Notes under the pieces: model-generated
The model's database searches: none
Told to the model about the DNA's origin: nothing
The model's input: only the letters and a program-made list of their open reading frames with translations
Program-made: the position numbers and the translations under genes
Assembly: GCA_026913215.1 (NCBI GenBank)
Contig: JAPTYK010000001.1
Location: 4,774,001-4,838,000 of the forward strand
Length of the DNA stretch: 64,000 bases
Source of the DNA: Streptomyces diastatochromogenes
GTDB taxonomy: Bacteria; Actinomycetota; Actinomycetes; Streptomycetales; Streptomycetaceae
Direction: 5' to 3'
Shown: positions 8,635-17,693 of the stretch, piece after piece
Numbering within the stretch: the stretch's first letter is position 1
How the letters are laid out: each line of letters begins with the position of its first letter

Positions 8635-9405
8635 GCCCTTCCTGGACTCCCCGAACCCCGCCGCCAGCGGCATCCGCAGGCCGAGCGGCGGGGAGCGGCC
8701 ATCGCGTCGGTCACCGGGCGGGCGACCGGCCGGGCGAAGAGGGTGCCGAGCACGAAGTCGGCGGCGAGGGCGCGGACCTCGGAGGCGTACTGGCGCAGCG
8801 CGTGGCCGTCGGAGTGGACCTCGAAGCGACAGGTGTCCCGGTTGGCCTTCTTCGCCCGCTCGGCGAAGCGGAACGACAGCTCCGGGTCCGTCCGCGCGTC
8901 GTTCGTGCCGTGCACGAGGAGCACCTTGCGCCCCACCAGCTGCCGCACCGGCTCGGGCTCGGCCGCCATGTCGTCCTCCGGCAGCCACGGCGCGAGCGCG
9001 AGCACCGCGCCGACCGCCTGGTGCCCGGCCGCCCGCAGCGCCGCCCGCGCGCCCATCCCGTGCCCGACGAGGCAGAGGGGACGTCGCCGTAGAGCCGTAC
9101 CGCCTCCGCGACGGCCCAGGTGGTGTCCCTCATGAGGGCCGCGTCCGTCCCGTTCCAGCCGCGGGCCCGGTAGTGCACCACGTGCACGGCGAGCCCCTCG
9201 GGCCGCCCGCGCGCGCCAGTTCCCGTCCCAGCGGGAGCATCGCCGCGTGGGCCCGCGGGGACGCCCGCCGAGCCGACTCCGGCTCGCCGTCCGGCAGCAG
9301 CAGCGCCACGCCGCCCACCTCCACCGACGTCCGGGAAACTCCAACGGGGCGTCCGAGCCGGGGTCGCCGGGTTTCGGACGGTCCTACGAGTGCGTAGTGC
9401 GCCAT
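8620..9405 (-). CDS. Alpha/beta-hydrolase-fold protein, three frameshifts
   Basis: Joining three reading frames gives one protein of about 261 residues. MAHYALVGPSETRRP...VALLLPDGE is the N-terminus. GLAVHVVHYRARGWNG follows a break near 9200, LCLVGHGMGARAALRAAGHQ a break near 9080, and the C-terminal PLGLRMPLAAGFGESRKG follows a break near 8690. VLLVHGTNDARTDP and VHSDGHALR carry the expected acid and His. The nucleophile elbow reads GHGMG, so the usual Ser is Gly. It may be a non-catalytic member or use other chemistry. No substrate can be assigned. It lies between the LysR and GNAT genes. Confidence 0.65.
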
Positions 9406-9494
9406 AGCAGAACAGTCTCAGAAGCGGAGGTGTACGACAGCCGTACGCGCGGTCTCTGTTACGTATCGTCGGGGCACGGCTCGAACGGCCGTGC

Positions 9495-10270
9495 TCAGGA
9501 CGGGCGGTGGAAGCGGAGACCGAGCCCACGGGGACGAAGCCCTTGCGGCGGTACCAGTGGTGCGGCCAGTTCGTCGGGTCCGCGGTGAGGAAGCGGGTCG
9601 CGCAGCCCGCGGAGGCGGCCTCGTGCAGGGCCGTGTCCAGCACCTTCCCGGCGTAGCCCCGGCCGAGGTGGGCCTCCGCAGTGACCAGGTCCTCGACCTG
9701 CGCCACCCCCGTGGCCGGGTCCATGTACAGATCGGCCCAGGCGGCCACCTCGCCCTCCGGGGTGTGCGCGGCGAAGAACCGCACGACCTCGGCGCCGCGC
9801 TTGCGCGCCACCCGCCGCTCCACCAGGTGGTGGACGTGCTCCTCCGTCGCCTCGGGGGCGAAGCGCGGCCAGGACGCGGCGACCGGGCCGCGCAGCTCGT
9901 CGAAGTCCACCTCGCGCGCCCCGCCGTGCTCCGGCACCGGACCGGTGTGCACCATGATCATCGTGGTGGCGTGCCGGAACCCGGCCCGCTCCATCGGCGC
10001 CAGGCACGCGGCGGCGACCTCCTCGTCGAGGACGTACGCGAAGCGGTACGGGAGGTGGCCCTGCGCCTCGTCCGCGTACCCGGCCAGCGCCTCCGGGTCC
10101 ACGGCCCCGTGGGCGAGCACGTGGTTGTTGCCCCGGGAGTGCCGGTAGGCGTCGTCGAGCACCGCGACGGCGCCGGGGAACTCGACCGTACGGGCCGCCT
10201 GTCGGCGGTGGAAGTCGGTCAGGAAGCGGTGGACGCGCGGGAGTTCGGCCGCGGGCGTGGCAGAGGTCAT
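9495..10270 (-). CDS. GNAT-family N-acetyltransferase
   Basis: About 258 residues. The C-terminal half is a GNAT domain: VAAWADLYMDPATGVAQVEDLVTAEAHLGRGYAGKVLDTAL contains the acetyl-CoA-binding R/Q-x-x-G-x-G/A-like turn (LGRGYAG), and WYRRKGFVPVG is the closing strand. A single-base break near 9520 separates this from the likely true end LRFHRPS and stop at 9495. Read without correction, the frame runs through the next gene. It is divergent from add with 92 bp between starts, but nothing ties the enzyme to nucleosides. Substrate unknown. Confidence 0.8.
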
Positions 10271-10333
10271 ACGGGCAGGCTAGGCGGGCCGGTCCCCGCG
10301 CCGCCACGAGAAAAACCGTGCCACGACCGCCGT

Positions 10334-10347
10334 TCTACGCGCGTAGG
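10334..10347. promoter_or_regulatory. Putative nucleoside-regulon operator at add
   Basis: TCTACGCGCGTAGG, 13 of 14 positions palindromic. Four bases later TAGAGT (10351-10356) fits a -10 hexamer, and the add ATG is at 10363. The transcript may therefore be leaderless, with the operator in the spacer just upstream of the -10. Confidence 0.75.
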
Positions 10348-10362
10348 GGCTAGAGTGCGGAA

Positions 10363-11517
10363 ATGACGAGCCAGACCCCCAACGCCCCCACCGCGGACCA
10401 GATCCGCCGTGCCCCGAAGGTGCTGCTCCACGACCACCTCGACGGCGGACTGCGCCCCGGCACGATCATCGAACTCGCCCGGGAACAGGGCTACGGGCAG
10501 CTGCCCGAGACGGAGCCCGACAAGCTCGGCATCTGGTTCCGCGAAGCCGCCGACTCCGGCTCCCTGGAGCGCTACCTGGAGACCTTCGCGCACACCTGCG
10601 CCGTCATGCAGACCCGGGACGCCCTCTTCCGCGTCGCCGCCGAGTGCGCCGTCGACCTCGCCGAGGACGGCGTCGTCTACGCCGAGGTGCGCTACGCCCC
10701 CGAACAGCACCTGGAGGGCGGCCTCAGCCTCGAAGAGGTCGTCGAGGCCGTCAACGAGGGCTTCCGCGAGGGCGAGCGGCAGGCCAGGGCCAACGGCCAC
10801 CGCATCCGGGTCGGCGCCCTGCTCACCGCCATGCGGCACGCCGCCCGCGCCCTGGAGATCGCCGAACTCGCCAACCGCTACCGCGACTCCGGCGTCGTCG
10901 GCTTCGACATCGCGGGCGCCGAGGCCGGCTACCCGCCCACCCGCCACCTCGACGCCTTCGAGTACCTCAAGCGGGAGAACAACCACTTCACGATCCACGC
11001 GGGCGAGGCCTTCGGGCTGCCCTCGATCTGGCAGGCGCTCCAGTGGTGCGGCGCCGACCGGCTCGGCCACGGCGTCCGGATCATCGACGACATCGAGGTC
11101 GCCGACGACGGCTCGGTCCGCCTCGGCCGCCTCGCGGCCTACGTCCGCGACAAGCGGATCCCGCTGGAGATGTGCCCCTCCTCCAACCTCCAGACCGGTG
11201 CCGCCGCCTCGTTCGCCGAGCACCCCATCGGGCTGCTCCGCCGGCTCCACTTCCGGGCCACGGTCAACACCGACAACCGCCTCATGAGCGGGACGAGCAT
11301 GAGCCGGGAATTCGAGCTGCTGACCGAGGCATTCGATTACACGCTCGACGACATGCAGTGGTTCACGGTCAATGCGATGAAATCAGCGTTCATTCCTTTC
11401 GATGAACGACTCGCCATGATCAACGAGGTCATCAAGCCCGGATATGCCGAGCTGAAGTCCGAATGGCTGTTCCAGCAGACGGCCGCGACCAGCGAGTCTT
11501 CCCGTACGGAGGGCTGA
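10363..11517 (+). CDS. add: Adenosine deaminase
   Basis: Encodes 384 residues; it converts adenosine or deoxyadenosine to inosine or deoxyinosine with zinc in a TIM barrel. The zinc motif HDHLDGG has its histidines at residues 23 and 25. HAGE (212-215) supplies the zinc His and catalytic Glu, His236 is in GHGVRI, and Asp304 is in NTDNRLMS. The residue after the zinc Asp is Asn where many family members have Asp. The full-length frame is intact. With PunA it feeds purine nucleosides into catabolism. An operator-like palindrome and a possible -10 precede it by only 6-15 bp; no clear ribosome site is present, which fits leaderless translation. Confidence 0.93.
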   Translation: MTSQTPNAPTADQIRRAPKVLLHDHLDGGLRPGTIIELAREQGYGQLPETEPDKLGIWFREAADSGSLERYLETFAHTCAVMQTRDALFRVAAECAVDLAEDGVVYAEVRYAPEQHLEGGLSLEEVVEAVNEGFREGERQARANGHRIRVGALLTAMRHAARALEIAELANRYRDSGVVGFDIAGAEAGYPPTRHLDAFEYLKRENNHFTIHAGEAFGLPSIWQALQWCGADRLGHGVRIIDDIEVADDGSVRLGRLAAYVRDKRIPLEMCPSSNLQTGAAASFAEHPIGLLRRLHFRATVNTDNRLMSGTSMSREFELLTEAFDYTLDDMQWFTVNAMKSAFIPFDERLAMINEVIKPGYAELKSEWLFQQTAATSESSRTEG

Positions 11518-11541
11518 GGGGCACCCCGGTGAGGGGGCGGG

Positions 11542-11573
11542 AGCGGCCGGGTCGGAGGCGACACCCGGCCGCT
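11542..11573. terminator. Hairpin after add
   Basis: Perfect 11-bp inverted repeat, arms 11542-11552 and 11563-11573, with a 10-nt loop and TTTCC after it. Placed 25 bp past the add stop. Confidence 0.7.
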
Positions 11574-11712
11574 TTCCGGTGTTTGCGGAGAAGACGTTCA
11601 CTGGTTAGCTTGCAGAGCCGCTCTGCATTCCCAGGTTGCCTGGTTCCACAGGATTTTCCCTCCTGGCTTTCCCGAAGCCCCGGATTCCCCAAGCCCCAAG
11701 GAAGATTTTCAG

Positions 11713-12076
11713 ATGAAGCAGTCTGCCGCCAAGAAGCTCGGTGTCGCCGCCCTCGGTGCCGCGTTCGCCGTCACCGCCGCCGGCACGGCCTCCGCGGCGT
11801 CCTCCCTGCCGCTCGACGCCGACGCGCTGGGCACGGTGACCTCGGCCACCCCGCTGGGTGACGGCCTCACCACGCTCCCCGACGGCGCCACCGAGGCCCT
11901 CGGGGCCGGTCAGGGCGCCCTCGGCCAGGGCCTCGACCAGGGCGTGAAGACCTCCCGGCCGCCGCCGCCAGGCCACCCAGAACGCTCCGCTCGGTGCCGC
12001 GACCGGCGCTCTCGGCTCCACCCCGCTCGGCGGCCTCCTCGGCGGCCTGCCGCTGAACGGCCTGCCGCTCGGCTGA
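11713..12076 (+). CDS. Small secreted alanine/glycine/leucine-rich protein
   Basis: About 120 residues after repair. A clear signal peptide (MKQSAAKKLGVAALGAAFAVTAAGTASAA) is followed by low-complexity sequence. A base is missing in a C/G run near 11965; with it restored the protein continues ATQNAPLGAATGALGSTPLGGLLGGLPLNGLPLG and stops at 12076. No catalytic motif is visible. A protein of similar style is encoded at 17694-18089, on the other side of the afsQ block. It is probably exported to the cell wall or medium; function unknown. Confidence 0.7.
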
Positions 12077-12086
12077 CCCGCCGCAC

Positions 12087-12136
12087 ACGCCGAAGGGGCG
12101 CCCACCCGGAACTCCGGGTGCGCGCCCCTTCGGCGT
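12087..12136. terminator. Bidirectional hairpin
   Basis: Perfect 14-bp outer arms (12087-12100 and 12123-12136) with a second inner pairing of CACCCGGA-type sequence. It sits between the small secreted gene (+) and the converging PspC gene (-), and could stop both. Confidence 0.8.
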
Positions 12137-12152
12137 CCGCACGGGCCTGCCG

Positions 12153-12353
12153 CTACCAGGCCGAGGTCGCGGTCTTCTCCGAGGGCAGGAAGACCCACAG
12201 GCCCAGGTAGATCAGGAACTGCGGTCCCGGCAGCAGGCACGAGACCAGGAAGATCAGACGCATCGTCCACGGGGTGGTGCCGAAGCGCCGGGCCAGCGCC
12301 GCGCACACTCCGCCGAGCACGCGTCCGTCACGGGGGCGGGTCAGTGCGGCCAT
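12153..12353 (-). CDS. PspC-domain small membrane protein
   Basis: Encodes 66 residues that are almost entirely a PspC domain. The N-terminal LTRPRDGRVLGGVCAALARRFG is followed by a Trp-containing turn and one long hydrophobic helix (LIFLVSCLLPGPQFLIYLGLWVFLP). PspC-type proteins are membrane stress or signalling components, and in actinobacteria they often stand alone, as here. Start is ATG with a clean family N-terminus. Frame intact. Confidence 0.9.
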   Translation of the reverse strand: MAALTRPRDGRVLGGVCAALARRFGTTPWTMRLIFLVSCLLPGPQFLIYLGLWVFLPSEKTATSAW

Positions 12354-12443
12354 GGTGGGCTCCTTCGGAGTCGGTCCGGGAGCCGCTCCTCCGGGCTCCC
12401 GATGACTCCATACTGCCGTCGCGAAGGGGGACGAAGCGTCCGA

Positions 12444-12973
12444 CTACGGGGCGATCGGGACCCTGGAAATCTTCGGGGTCGCACCCTGAGAACCGGGGGC
12501 CGTACGCCCCGTCTCCCCCCTGCGGCGCAGCCGGGTCCGGCAGGCCGGGACCACCAGGAGATGCGCGAGCGCGACGCCCGCCGTGTTGAGGAGGACGGAG
12601 TCCACGTCCACGACCTGCCCCGGCACCGCGGTCTGGAGCAGCTCCACGGCCAGCGACACGAGCGCGCCGGCGGCGGTCGTACGGGTCAGGAGGCCCACCC
12701 GGAGACGCGGAGCCGTCCGTCGGCCATCGGCAGCAGCACCCGAGCGGGGCCAGGAGCAGCAGGCCCTCGCCGATCAGCCGGGCGGCCTCGGCGCCGCCGA
12801 GCGCGAGATCGGCCCGCAGGCCCCGCAGGGGATCGTGTTCGGCGGCGTCACCCAGGCCACGTCCCGTGGGCGCAGGGTGATCCAGGCGACGAGCAGCAGA
12901 TGTGCGACGAGGAGGACGAACCCGCCACACGGACGACCACGGCGGCCTGGCCGCCCGAACCTTGACGCTGCAC
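12444..12973 (-). CDS. VanZ-like membrane protein, multiply frameshifted
   Basis: Pieces in different frames join into one VanZ-family protein of about 176 residues. FVLLVAHLLLVAWITLRPRDVAWV is the first helix and motif, PLRGLRADLALGGAEAARLIGEGLLLLAPLG comes next, then LLTRTTAAGALVSLAVELLQTAVPGQVVDVDSVLLNTAGVALAHLL. The D-V-D-x-x-L-N-T-x-G motif is the family hallmark. At least three single-base breaks occur between about 12700 and 12915. The N-terminal GTG at 12973 is the best guess for the start. VanZ proteins are linked to teicoplanin resistance or envelope functions; the role here is unknown. Confidence 0.6.
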
Positions 12974-13037
12974 GCCCCCAAGACGCACCGCACGGCGGAA
13001 TCGGTTCCGCACCCCGCCGGCCGGGGCGCCGCGGGAC

Positions 13038-13692
13038 TCAGCCCGTGGTGGCCGGCGGGGTCGTCGGAAGGGCTGTCGGAAGGGCCGTCGGCGAGGTGGC
13101 CGGAAGGGACGTCGGCGCGGTCGTCGGCGGGGCGGAGTCCGGGCGCTCGCGGAGGTCCGGGGTGCAGCGGTAGCGCTTCGGGGGTACTTGCCGGGGCCGC
13201 CGAGGAGGACCGTGTGGCCGCCCGCGCCCGCCGAGCTCTCCGCGAAGGTGCAGACGAGCTGGGCCAGCGCCGTCGGCGCCAGGTCCTCCGGCTGACGGCT
13301 CAGCCGCAGGGTCCCCGGGGTCGCCGGCGTGCCCGCCGCCGACCGCCAGCGGCCCGCGGACCTCGGTCGTGAAACCGGCCTGCCGCTCGGCGTCCGAGGG
13401 CTCGTCGAGCAGCTGCGCGAGCAGCCCCGGCCGTGCGCACCGGATCGCCGCCCGCCTTCTCCTCCGGCAGCGGCGAGCGGCGGTCCACCGCCTCCAGCTG
13501 CGAGCCGCAGACCAGGAACACCCGCACCGGCACGCCCTGCGCCGCCGTCTCCGCGGCGCCGTCGTCGGTCACGCTGCACGGGACCCGGGACGGGGCCGCG
13601 CCCGCGTCGACCGGGACCGAGGTGGTCCGGATGCCGCAGCCGGCGAGCAGGGCGGTCAGCGCGACCGCCGGGACAAGGGCACGACGCCTCAC
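13038..13692 (-). CDS. Lipoprotein of the afsQ operon
   Basis: About 218 residues after repair. The N-terminus is a lipoprotein signal with lipobox LLAGC (about residues 16-20). The middle contains VPVRVFLVCGSQLEAVDRRSPLP and LAPTALAQLVCTFAESSAG, and the end is Pro/Thr/Ala-rich (TAPTSLPATSPTALPTALPT). The frame breaks near 13430, 13330 and 13190. Its GTG start overlaps the afsQ2 stop (GTGA), so it is co-translated with the sensor kinase. From memory, an equivalent lipoprotein follows afsQ2 in S. coelicolor. It may modulate or feed a signal to AfsQ2 outside the membrane; that role is inference. Confidence 0.7.
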
Positions 13693-15220
13693 GCTTCCTC
13701 CACCTCGCCCTGGCTGCTGCGGGTCTGCACCTCGCGGGTGATCCCCGAGGCGTCCAGCGGCAGCCGCAGCACGAACACCGCGCCGTCGACCGCCCCGTCC
13801 TCGCCGACCGAGTTCGAGGCCGTGATCGAGCCGCCGTGGATCAGCGCGTTCTCCATGGCGATCGACAGGCCGAGCCCGCTGCCGTCGGACCGGGGCCGGG
13901 ACGCGCTCGCCTTGTAGAAGCGGTCGAAGACGTGCGGCAGCACTTCCTCGGGGATGCCGGGCCCGTGGTCCCGTACCGCGATGACCAGCTCCTCCTCCTC
14001 GGTGCGGACCGAGACCCGCACCGGGGAGCCGCCGTGCTTGAGCGCGTTCCCGATCAGGTTCGCGAGGATCACGTCGAGGCGGCGCGGGTCGAGCGGCGCG
14101 ACGATCCCGCGCTCCGCGTCGAGGTCGACCGCGTCGAGCCAGGCCCGCGCGTCGATGCACGCGGTGATCTGGTCCGCGATGTCCACGTCGTCGAGGACGA
14201 GCCGCGCGGTGCCCGCGTCGAAGCGGGTCACCTCCATCAGGTTCTCCACCAGGTCGTTGAGGCGCCGGGTCTCGCTCACCACGAGCGCCACCGCCGGGGC
14301 GATCATCGGGTCCAGGGAGTCCTGCTCGTCCTCCAGGACCTCGGTGACGGCCGTCAGGGCGGTCAGCGGGGTCCGCAGCTCGTGCGACATGTCGGCGACG
14401 AACCGCCGGGAGGACTCCTCCCGCGCGCTCATGTCCGCGACCTTCTTCTGCAGCGACTCGGCCGCGCTGTTGAACGTCCGGGACAGATCGGCCAGTTCGT
14501 CGGCGCCGGTGACCCGCAGCCGGGTGTCGAGCTTCCCTCGCCGAGCTGCCGGGCCGCCTCGCCGAGCCGGTGCACCGGGCGCAGCACGGTCGTCGCCGCC
14601 ACCTGCGCGAGCAGCACCGAACCGGCCACCGCGAGGGCGGTGGCGATCCCCAACGACCAGCCGAGCGAGTTCAGATCGGCCTTCTCGGCCGCCAGCGACT
14701 TGAACATGTACCCGGCGGGCCCGCCGCCGTCGATCCGCGTCCCGCCGACCAGGTACGGCGTCCCGTTCCGCTCCGTGCGCTGCCAGAACAGGTGGTACGG
14801 GTACGCGTTGGCGTCCGTCACCGGCCGCCTCGTGTCCACGGCCTCCCGCAGCGGGCGCGGCACGTCGGCCAGCGTGAAGTCGTCCGGGTCCGAGGCGCCC
14901 ACGATCGGCTTGCCCGCGTCCCGCTCGCCGAGCAGCAGCACCTGGTACTGGGCGGCGCTGCCGCTCGCCATCTGCTCGGCGGTCCGCCGCAGGTCGTCCT
15001 GGGTGGGCCGGAGCGGCAGCGTCGCCGCCCGGTTCTGCATCGCCTGCCGGAAGTCGTTGAGCGCCGAGTCCTGGGTGCGGGTCAGCACCGCCTCGCGGTT
15101 CAGCCAGTACGCGATGCCGGAGGCGGCGACGGCCGCGGTGAGCGCGACCAGGGCGAAGACGACGACGAGCCGGAGCCGCAGACTGGAGAGCCGCAGCCGT
15201 GCGTAGATCCCCTTGCTCAC
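13689..15220 (-). CDS. afsQ2: Two-component sensor histidine kinase AfsQ2
   Basis: About 510 residues. TM1 is LVVVFALVALTAAVAASGIAYWL. An extracytoplasmic sensor region of about 170 residues follows, then TM2 (ALAVAGSVLLAQVAATTVL), a HAMP linker, the H-box MSHELRTPLTAL and an ATPase domain with N (LIGNALKHGG), G1 (DHGPGIP) and G2 (GSGLGLSIAMENALIHGG) boxes. One G is missing near 14537 in the HAMP region (GEG/KLDTRLRVTGADELADL). The GTG start overlaps the afsQ1 stop. It phosphorylates AfsQ1. In S. coelicolor AfsQ1/Q2 controls antibiotic production and nitrogen-related genes; the name rests on sequence resemblance plus the sigQ context. Confidence 0.88.
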
Positions 15221-15894
15221 GCAGGGACGTCCAGCCGGTAACCGACCCCGCGGACGGTGCGGATCAACGTCGGCGAGGACGGCACGTCCTCCACCTTGGC
15301 GCGCAGCCGCTGCACACAGGCGTCGACGAGCCGCGAGTCGCCCAGGTAGTCGTGCTCCCACACCAGCCGCAGCAACTGCTGCCGGGACAGCGCCTGTCCG
15401 GGCCGCCGGCTCAGCTCCAGGAGCAGCCGCAGCTCGGTCGGGGTGAGCTGGAGGTCCTCGCCGTTCTTGGTGACGGTCATCGCGGACCGGTCGATCACCA
15501 GCGAGCCGTACGTCGCCGAGTCCGTGGACTCGCGCTCCCCGCGCCGCAGCACGGCCCGGATGCGGGCGTCGAGCACCCGCCCCTGCACCGGCTTCACGAC
15601 GTAGTCGTCGGCGCCGGACTCCAGGCCGACGACCACGTCGATGTCGTCGCTGCGGGCGGTCAGCAGGATGATCGGCAGCTGGTCGGTCCGGCGGATGCGC
15701 CGGCAGACCTCGAAGCCGTCGATGCCGGGCAGCATGACGTCGAGCACGACCAGGTCCGGCCGCTGCTCGCGCAGCAGCTGGAGTCCGTCCTCGCCCGTCG
15801 CGGCGGTGGCCACCCGGTGGCCCTGCCGGGACAGGGAGAGTTCGAGGGCCGTGCGGATGGCGTCGTCGTCCTCGATCAGCAACAGAAAAGGCAC
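15217..15894 (-). CDS. afsQ1: Two-component response regulator AfsQ1
   Basis: Encodes 225 residues, an OmpR/PhoB-type regulator. The receiver domain shows LLIEDDDAIR, the phosphorylated Asp in VVLDVMLPGIDGFEV, and Lys in GADDYVVKPV. The winged-helix effector domain is LTPTELRLLLELSRRPGQALSRQQLLRLVWEHDYLGDSRLVDACVQRLRAKVE. The GTG at 15894 gives the 225-residue length I recall for AfsQ1; an ATG 18 bp upstream would add six residues. It is divergent from sigQ, and a GTGAC-N6-GTGAC site lies between them, matching the published AfsQ1 consensus GTnAC-n6-GTnAC. Confidence 0.92.
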   Translation of the reverse strand: MPFLLLIEDDDAIRTALELSLSRQGHRVATAATGEDGLQLLREQRPDLVVLDVMLPGIDGFEVCRRIRRTDQLPIILLTARSDDIDVVVGLESGADDYVVKPVQGRVLDARIRAVLRRGERESTDSATYGSLVIDRSAMTVTKNGEDLQLTPTELRLLLELSRRPGQALSRQQLLRLVWEHDYLGDSRLVDACVQRLRAKVEDVPSSPTLIRTVRGVGYRLDVPA

Positions 15895-15974
15895 GTCGTC
15901 ATTCTGGCGCATTCGGCCGTCCGAGATCGACCGCTCACGGACTCGCTATGGACTCGCTTCTGTCACCGTCCCCT

Positions 15975-15990
15975 GTGACACGCCTGTGAC
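15975..15990. promoter_or_regulatory. AfsQ1 box in the afsQ1-sigQ intergenic region
   Basis: GTGAC at 15975-15979 and again at 15986-15990 with a 6-bp spacer, an exact fit to GTnAC-n6-GTnAC. A third half-site GTCAC lies at 15962-15966. It is 86 bp upstream of the sigQ ATG. Confidence 0.75.
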
Positions 15991-16075
15991 AGTCGGCGGA
16001 CAACGCCATGAAGTCCGGGCGGCAAGCTTCTTGGCACACGGACCGAAACACACTCCAACCGACGGGGGGCGCGAG

Positions 16076-16798
16076 ATGAACGCACTGCACAGCACCACCT
16101 CAAGCGCAGTTGTCACGCGTCTCCACGACGTCGTGCGGAGCAACGAGAAGTCCGGCGGTGTGAACGGGCGGGGGTGCGTTCGAACCGTCGGGCGTCAGCG
16201 CAAGGCGCCGTACATGGTGGCCATTGCTGACGGGGGAGCGGCGTACGGGGAGGTCACGGGGGAGCGCACGAACTGCTCGGAAGCCGAGTTCACGGCTTAC
16301 GTGCAGGAGCGTCGTGCCTCCCTGTACGCCACCGCCTACCACCTCACCGGGGACCGTTTCGAGGCCGAGGACCTGCTCCAGAGCGCGCTGTTCTCCACGT
16401 ACCGCGCCTGGGACCGGATCAGCGACAAGGCGGCCGTCGGCGGCTACCTGCGTCGCACCATGACCAATCTGCACATCAGCGCCTGGCGCCGGCGCAAGCT
16501 CAACGAGTACCCGACCGAGGAGCTGCCGGAGACGGTCGGCGAGACGGACGCGATGCGGGGCACGGAGCTGCGCGCGGTCCTGTGGCAGGCCCTGGCCCGC
16601 CTGCCCGAGCTCCAGCGGACGATGCTGGTGCTGCGCTACTACGAGGGCCGGACCGATCCGGAGATCGCGGAGATCCTGGACATCAGTGTCGGCACGGTGA
16701 AGTCGAGCATCTGGCGCTCGCTGCGGCGACTGCGCGAGGACGAGGTGCTGAGCTTCGGCCGTGACGAGGAGGAGTCCTTCGGCGAGCTGGTGGCCTGA
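16076..16798 (+). CDS. sigQ: ECF sigma factor SigQ
   Basis: Encodes 240 residues, a SigE-type (SCO-family) ECF sigma factor. A long N-terminal extension of about 70 residues comes before region 2 (AEFTAYVQERRASLYATAYHLTGDRFEAEDLLQSALFSTYRAWDRI). Region 4 is LARLPELQRTMLVLRYYEGRTDPEIAEILDISVGTVKSSIWRSLRRLRE. ATG 16076 is chosen for the GGGGGG ribosome site and the MNALHSTTSSAV start recalled for SigQ. It is divergent from afsQ1 and preceded by an AfsQ1 box. In S. coelicolor sigQ is a direct AfsQ1 target that opposes it in antibiotic control. A strong terminator follows. Confidence 0.9.
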   Translation: MNALHSTTSSAVVTRLHDVVRSNEKSGGVNGRGCVRTVGRQRKAPYMVAIADGGAAYGEVTGERTNCSEAEFTAYVQERRASLYATAYHLTGDRFEAEDLLQSALFSTYRAWDRISDKAAVGGYLRRTMTNLHISAWRRRKLNEYPTEELPETVGETDAMRGTELRAVLWQALARLPELQRTMLVLRYYEGRTDPEIAEILDISVGTVKSSIWRSLRRLREDEVLSFGRDEEESFGELVA

Positions 16799-16897
16799 AG
16801 GTCGGGGGGACGTGCCCGGCAAGGGCCCACGGGGGAAACGGGGGCCTTCGCCGGGACGGGGGAACACGGGGGGAACCGTACGGGGGTACGGGAAACG

Positions 16898-16942
16898 CGA
16901 AGCGGGTCGTACGAGTCCGGGGGTCTCGTACGACCCGCTTCG
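16898..16942. terminator. Bidirectional terminator between sigQ and uridine kinase
   Basis: Perfect 18-bp inverted repeat (16898-16915 and 16925-16942) with a 9-nt loop between converging genes. Confidence 0.85.
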
Positions 16943-16952
16943 TGCGTCCTGG

Positions 16953-17576
16953 CTAGACCGGCGTGCGGTGGCGGCCCGCCGCCGCTGCCGCCAGGCGGCC
17001 CAGGGCCTCCGGCTTGGCGCAGGGGTGGGCGCCCAGGGAGGTCTGGCGGGCGACGATGGCGCGCTCGGCGCGCATCAGGCGCCAGCCGCGGCGCAGCAGG
17101 AACGGCACGGACTTGCGGCCCTCGCGCAGGTCGCGCAGGAGCCGGCGGCGGAAGGTCGTCGAGGGGCGGCCGCGCAGGCACAGCGCGTCCGCGAGGACGT
17201 CGAGCTCGCGGCAGCGGGTGACGATCTCGGCCGCGAAGATGCCCTCCGCCACGAAGAGCGGGGTCCGCGCGATGTCGAGCGGCTCACCGCCCACGCGGGA
17301 GCTGGTGGCGATGTCGTACACGGGGACGTCGGTCCGGCCCGTGCGGCACAGCTCGACGATCGCGGAGACGGCGGCGTCCGCGTCCCAGGACCGTGGGGAG
17401 TCCCAGTCGACGTCCGTGGAGCCTTCGACGAGGGGGAGCGACGGGTCGCCCGCCTCCTTGTAGAAGTCGTCGAGGCGCAGGACCGGGAGGCCGGTGACGG
17501 CGGCGAGGGACGACTTGCCGGAGCCGGAGGGGCCCGCGAGCAGGACGACCCGGGTCGGGATCGGTTGGGAACTCAC
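16953..17576 (-). CDS. Uridine kinase-like P-loop kinase
   Basis: About 207 residues. The Walker A P-loop GPSGSGKSS is near residue 13. LRLDDFYKEAGDPSLP is the catalytic-Asp/nucleoside-binding segment of the uridine kinase/phosphoribulokinase group, and PLFVAEGIFAAEIV is the Walker B-like strand. It would phosphorylate uridine or cytidine with a nucleoside triphosphate, the salvage branch alternative to DeoA. GTG 17576 gives a compact N-terminus (VSSQPIPTRVVLLAGPSGSGKSS); an in-frame GTG lies 39 bp upstream. Frame intact. No copy of the CTACGCGCGTAG operator is seen here. Confidence 0.8.
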   Translation of the reverse strand: MSSQPIPTRVVLLAGPSGSGKSSLAAVTGLPVLRLDDFYKEAGDPSLPLVEGSTDVDWDSPRSWDADAAVSAIVELCRTGRTDVPVYDIATSSRVGGEPLDIARTPLFVAEGIFAAEIVTRCRELDVLADALCLRGRPSTTFRRRLLRDLREGRKSVPFLLRRGWRLMRAERAIVARQTSLGAHPCAKPEALGRLAAAAAGRHRTPV

Positions 17577-17693
17577 GGAACACCAGTGTGAGGCATTCCC
17601 CGTCCAGGGGACCACCGAGGAAGGCCGTTGGTATCGAGCATCACACCTCGACTACTGTCGGTGCCCGCCCGCTCACCCCTTGGAAGGACCTCC

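Noticed and set aside
8711..10270. GNAT-hydrolase fusion protein of 519 residues
   Set aside because: The middle is not protein-like, and correcting one base near 9520 ends the acetyltransferase with LRFHRPS at 9495. The hydrolase has its own start at 9405.
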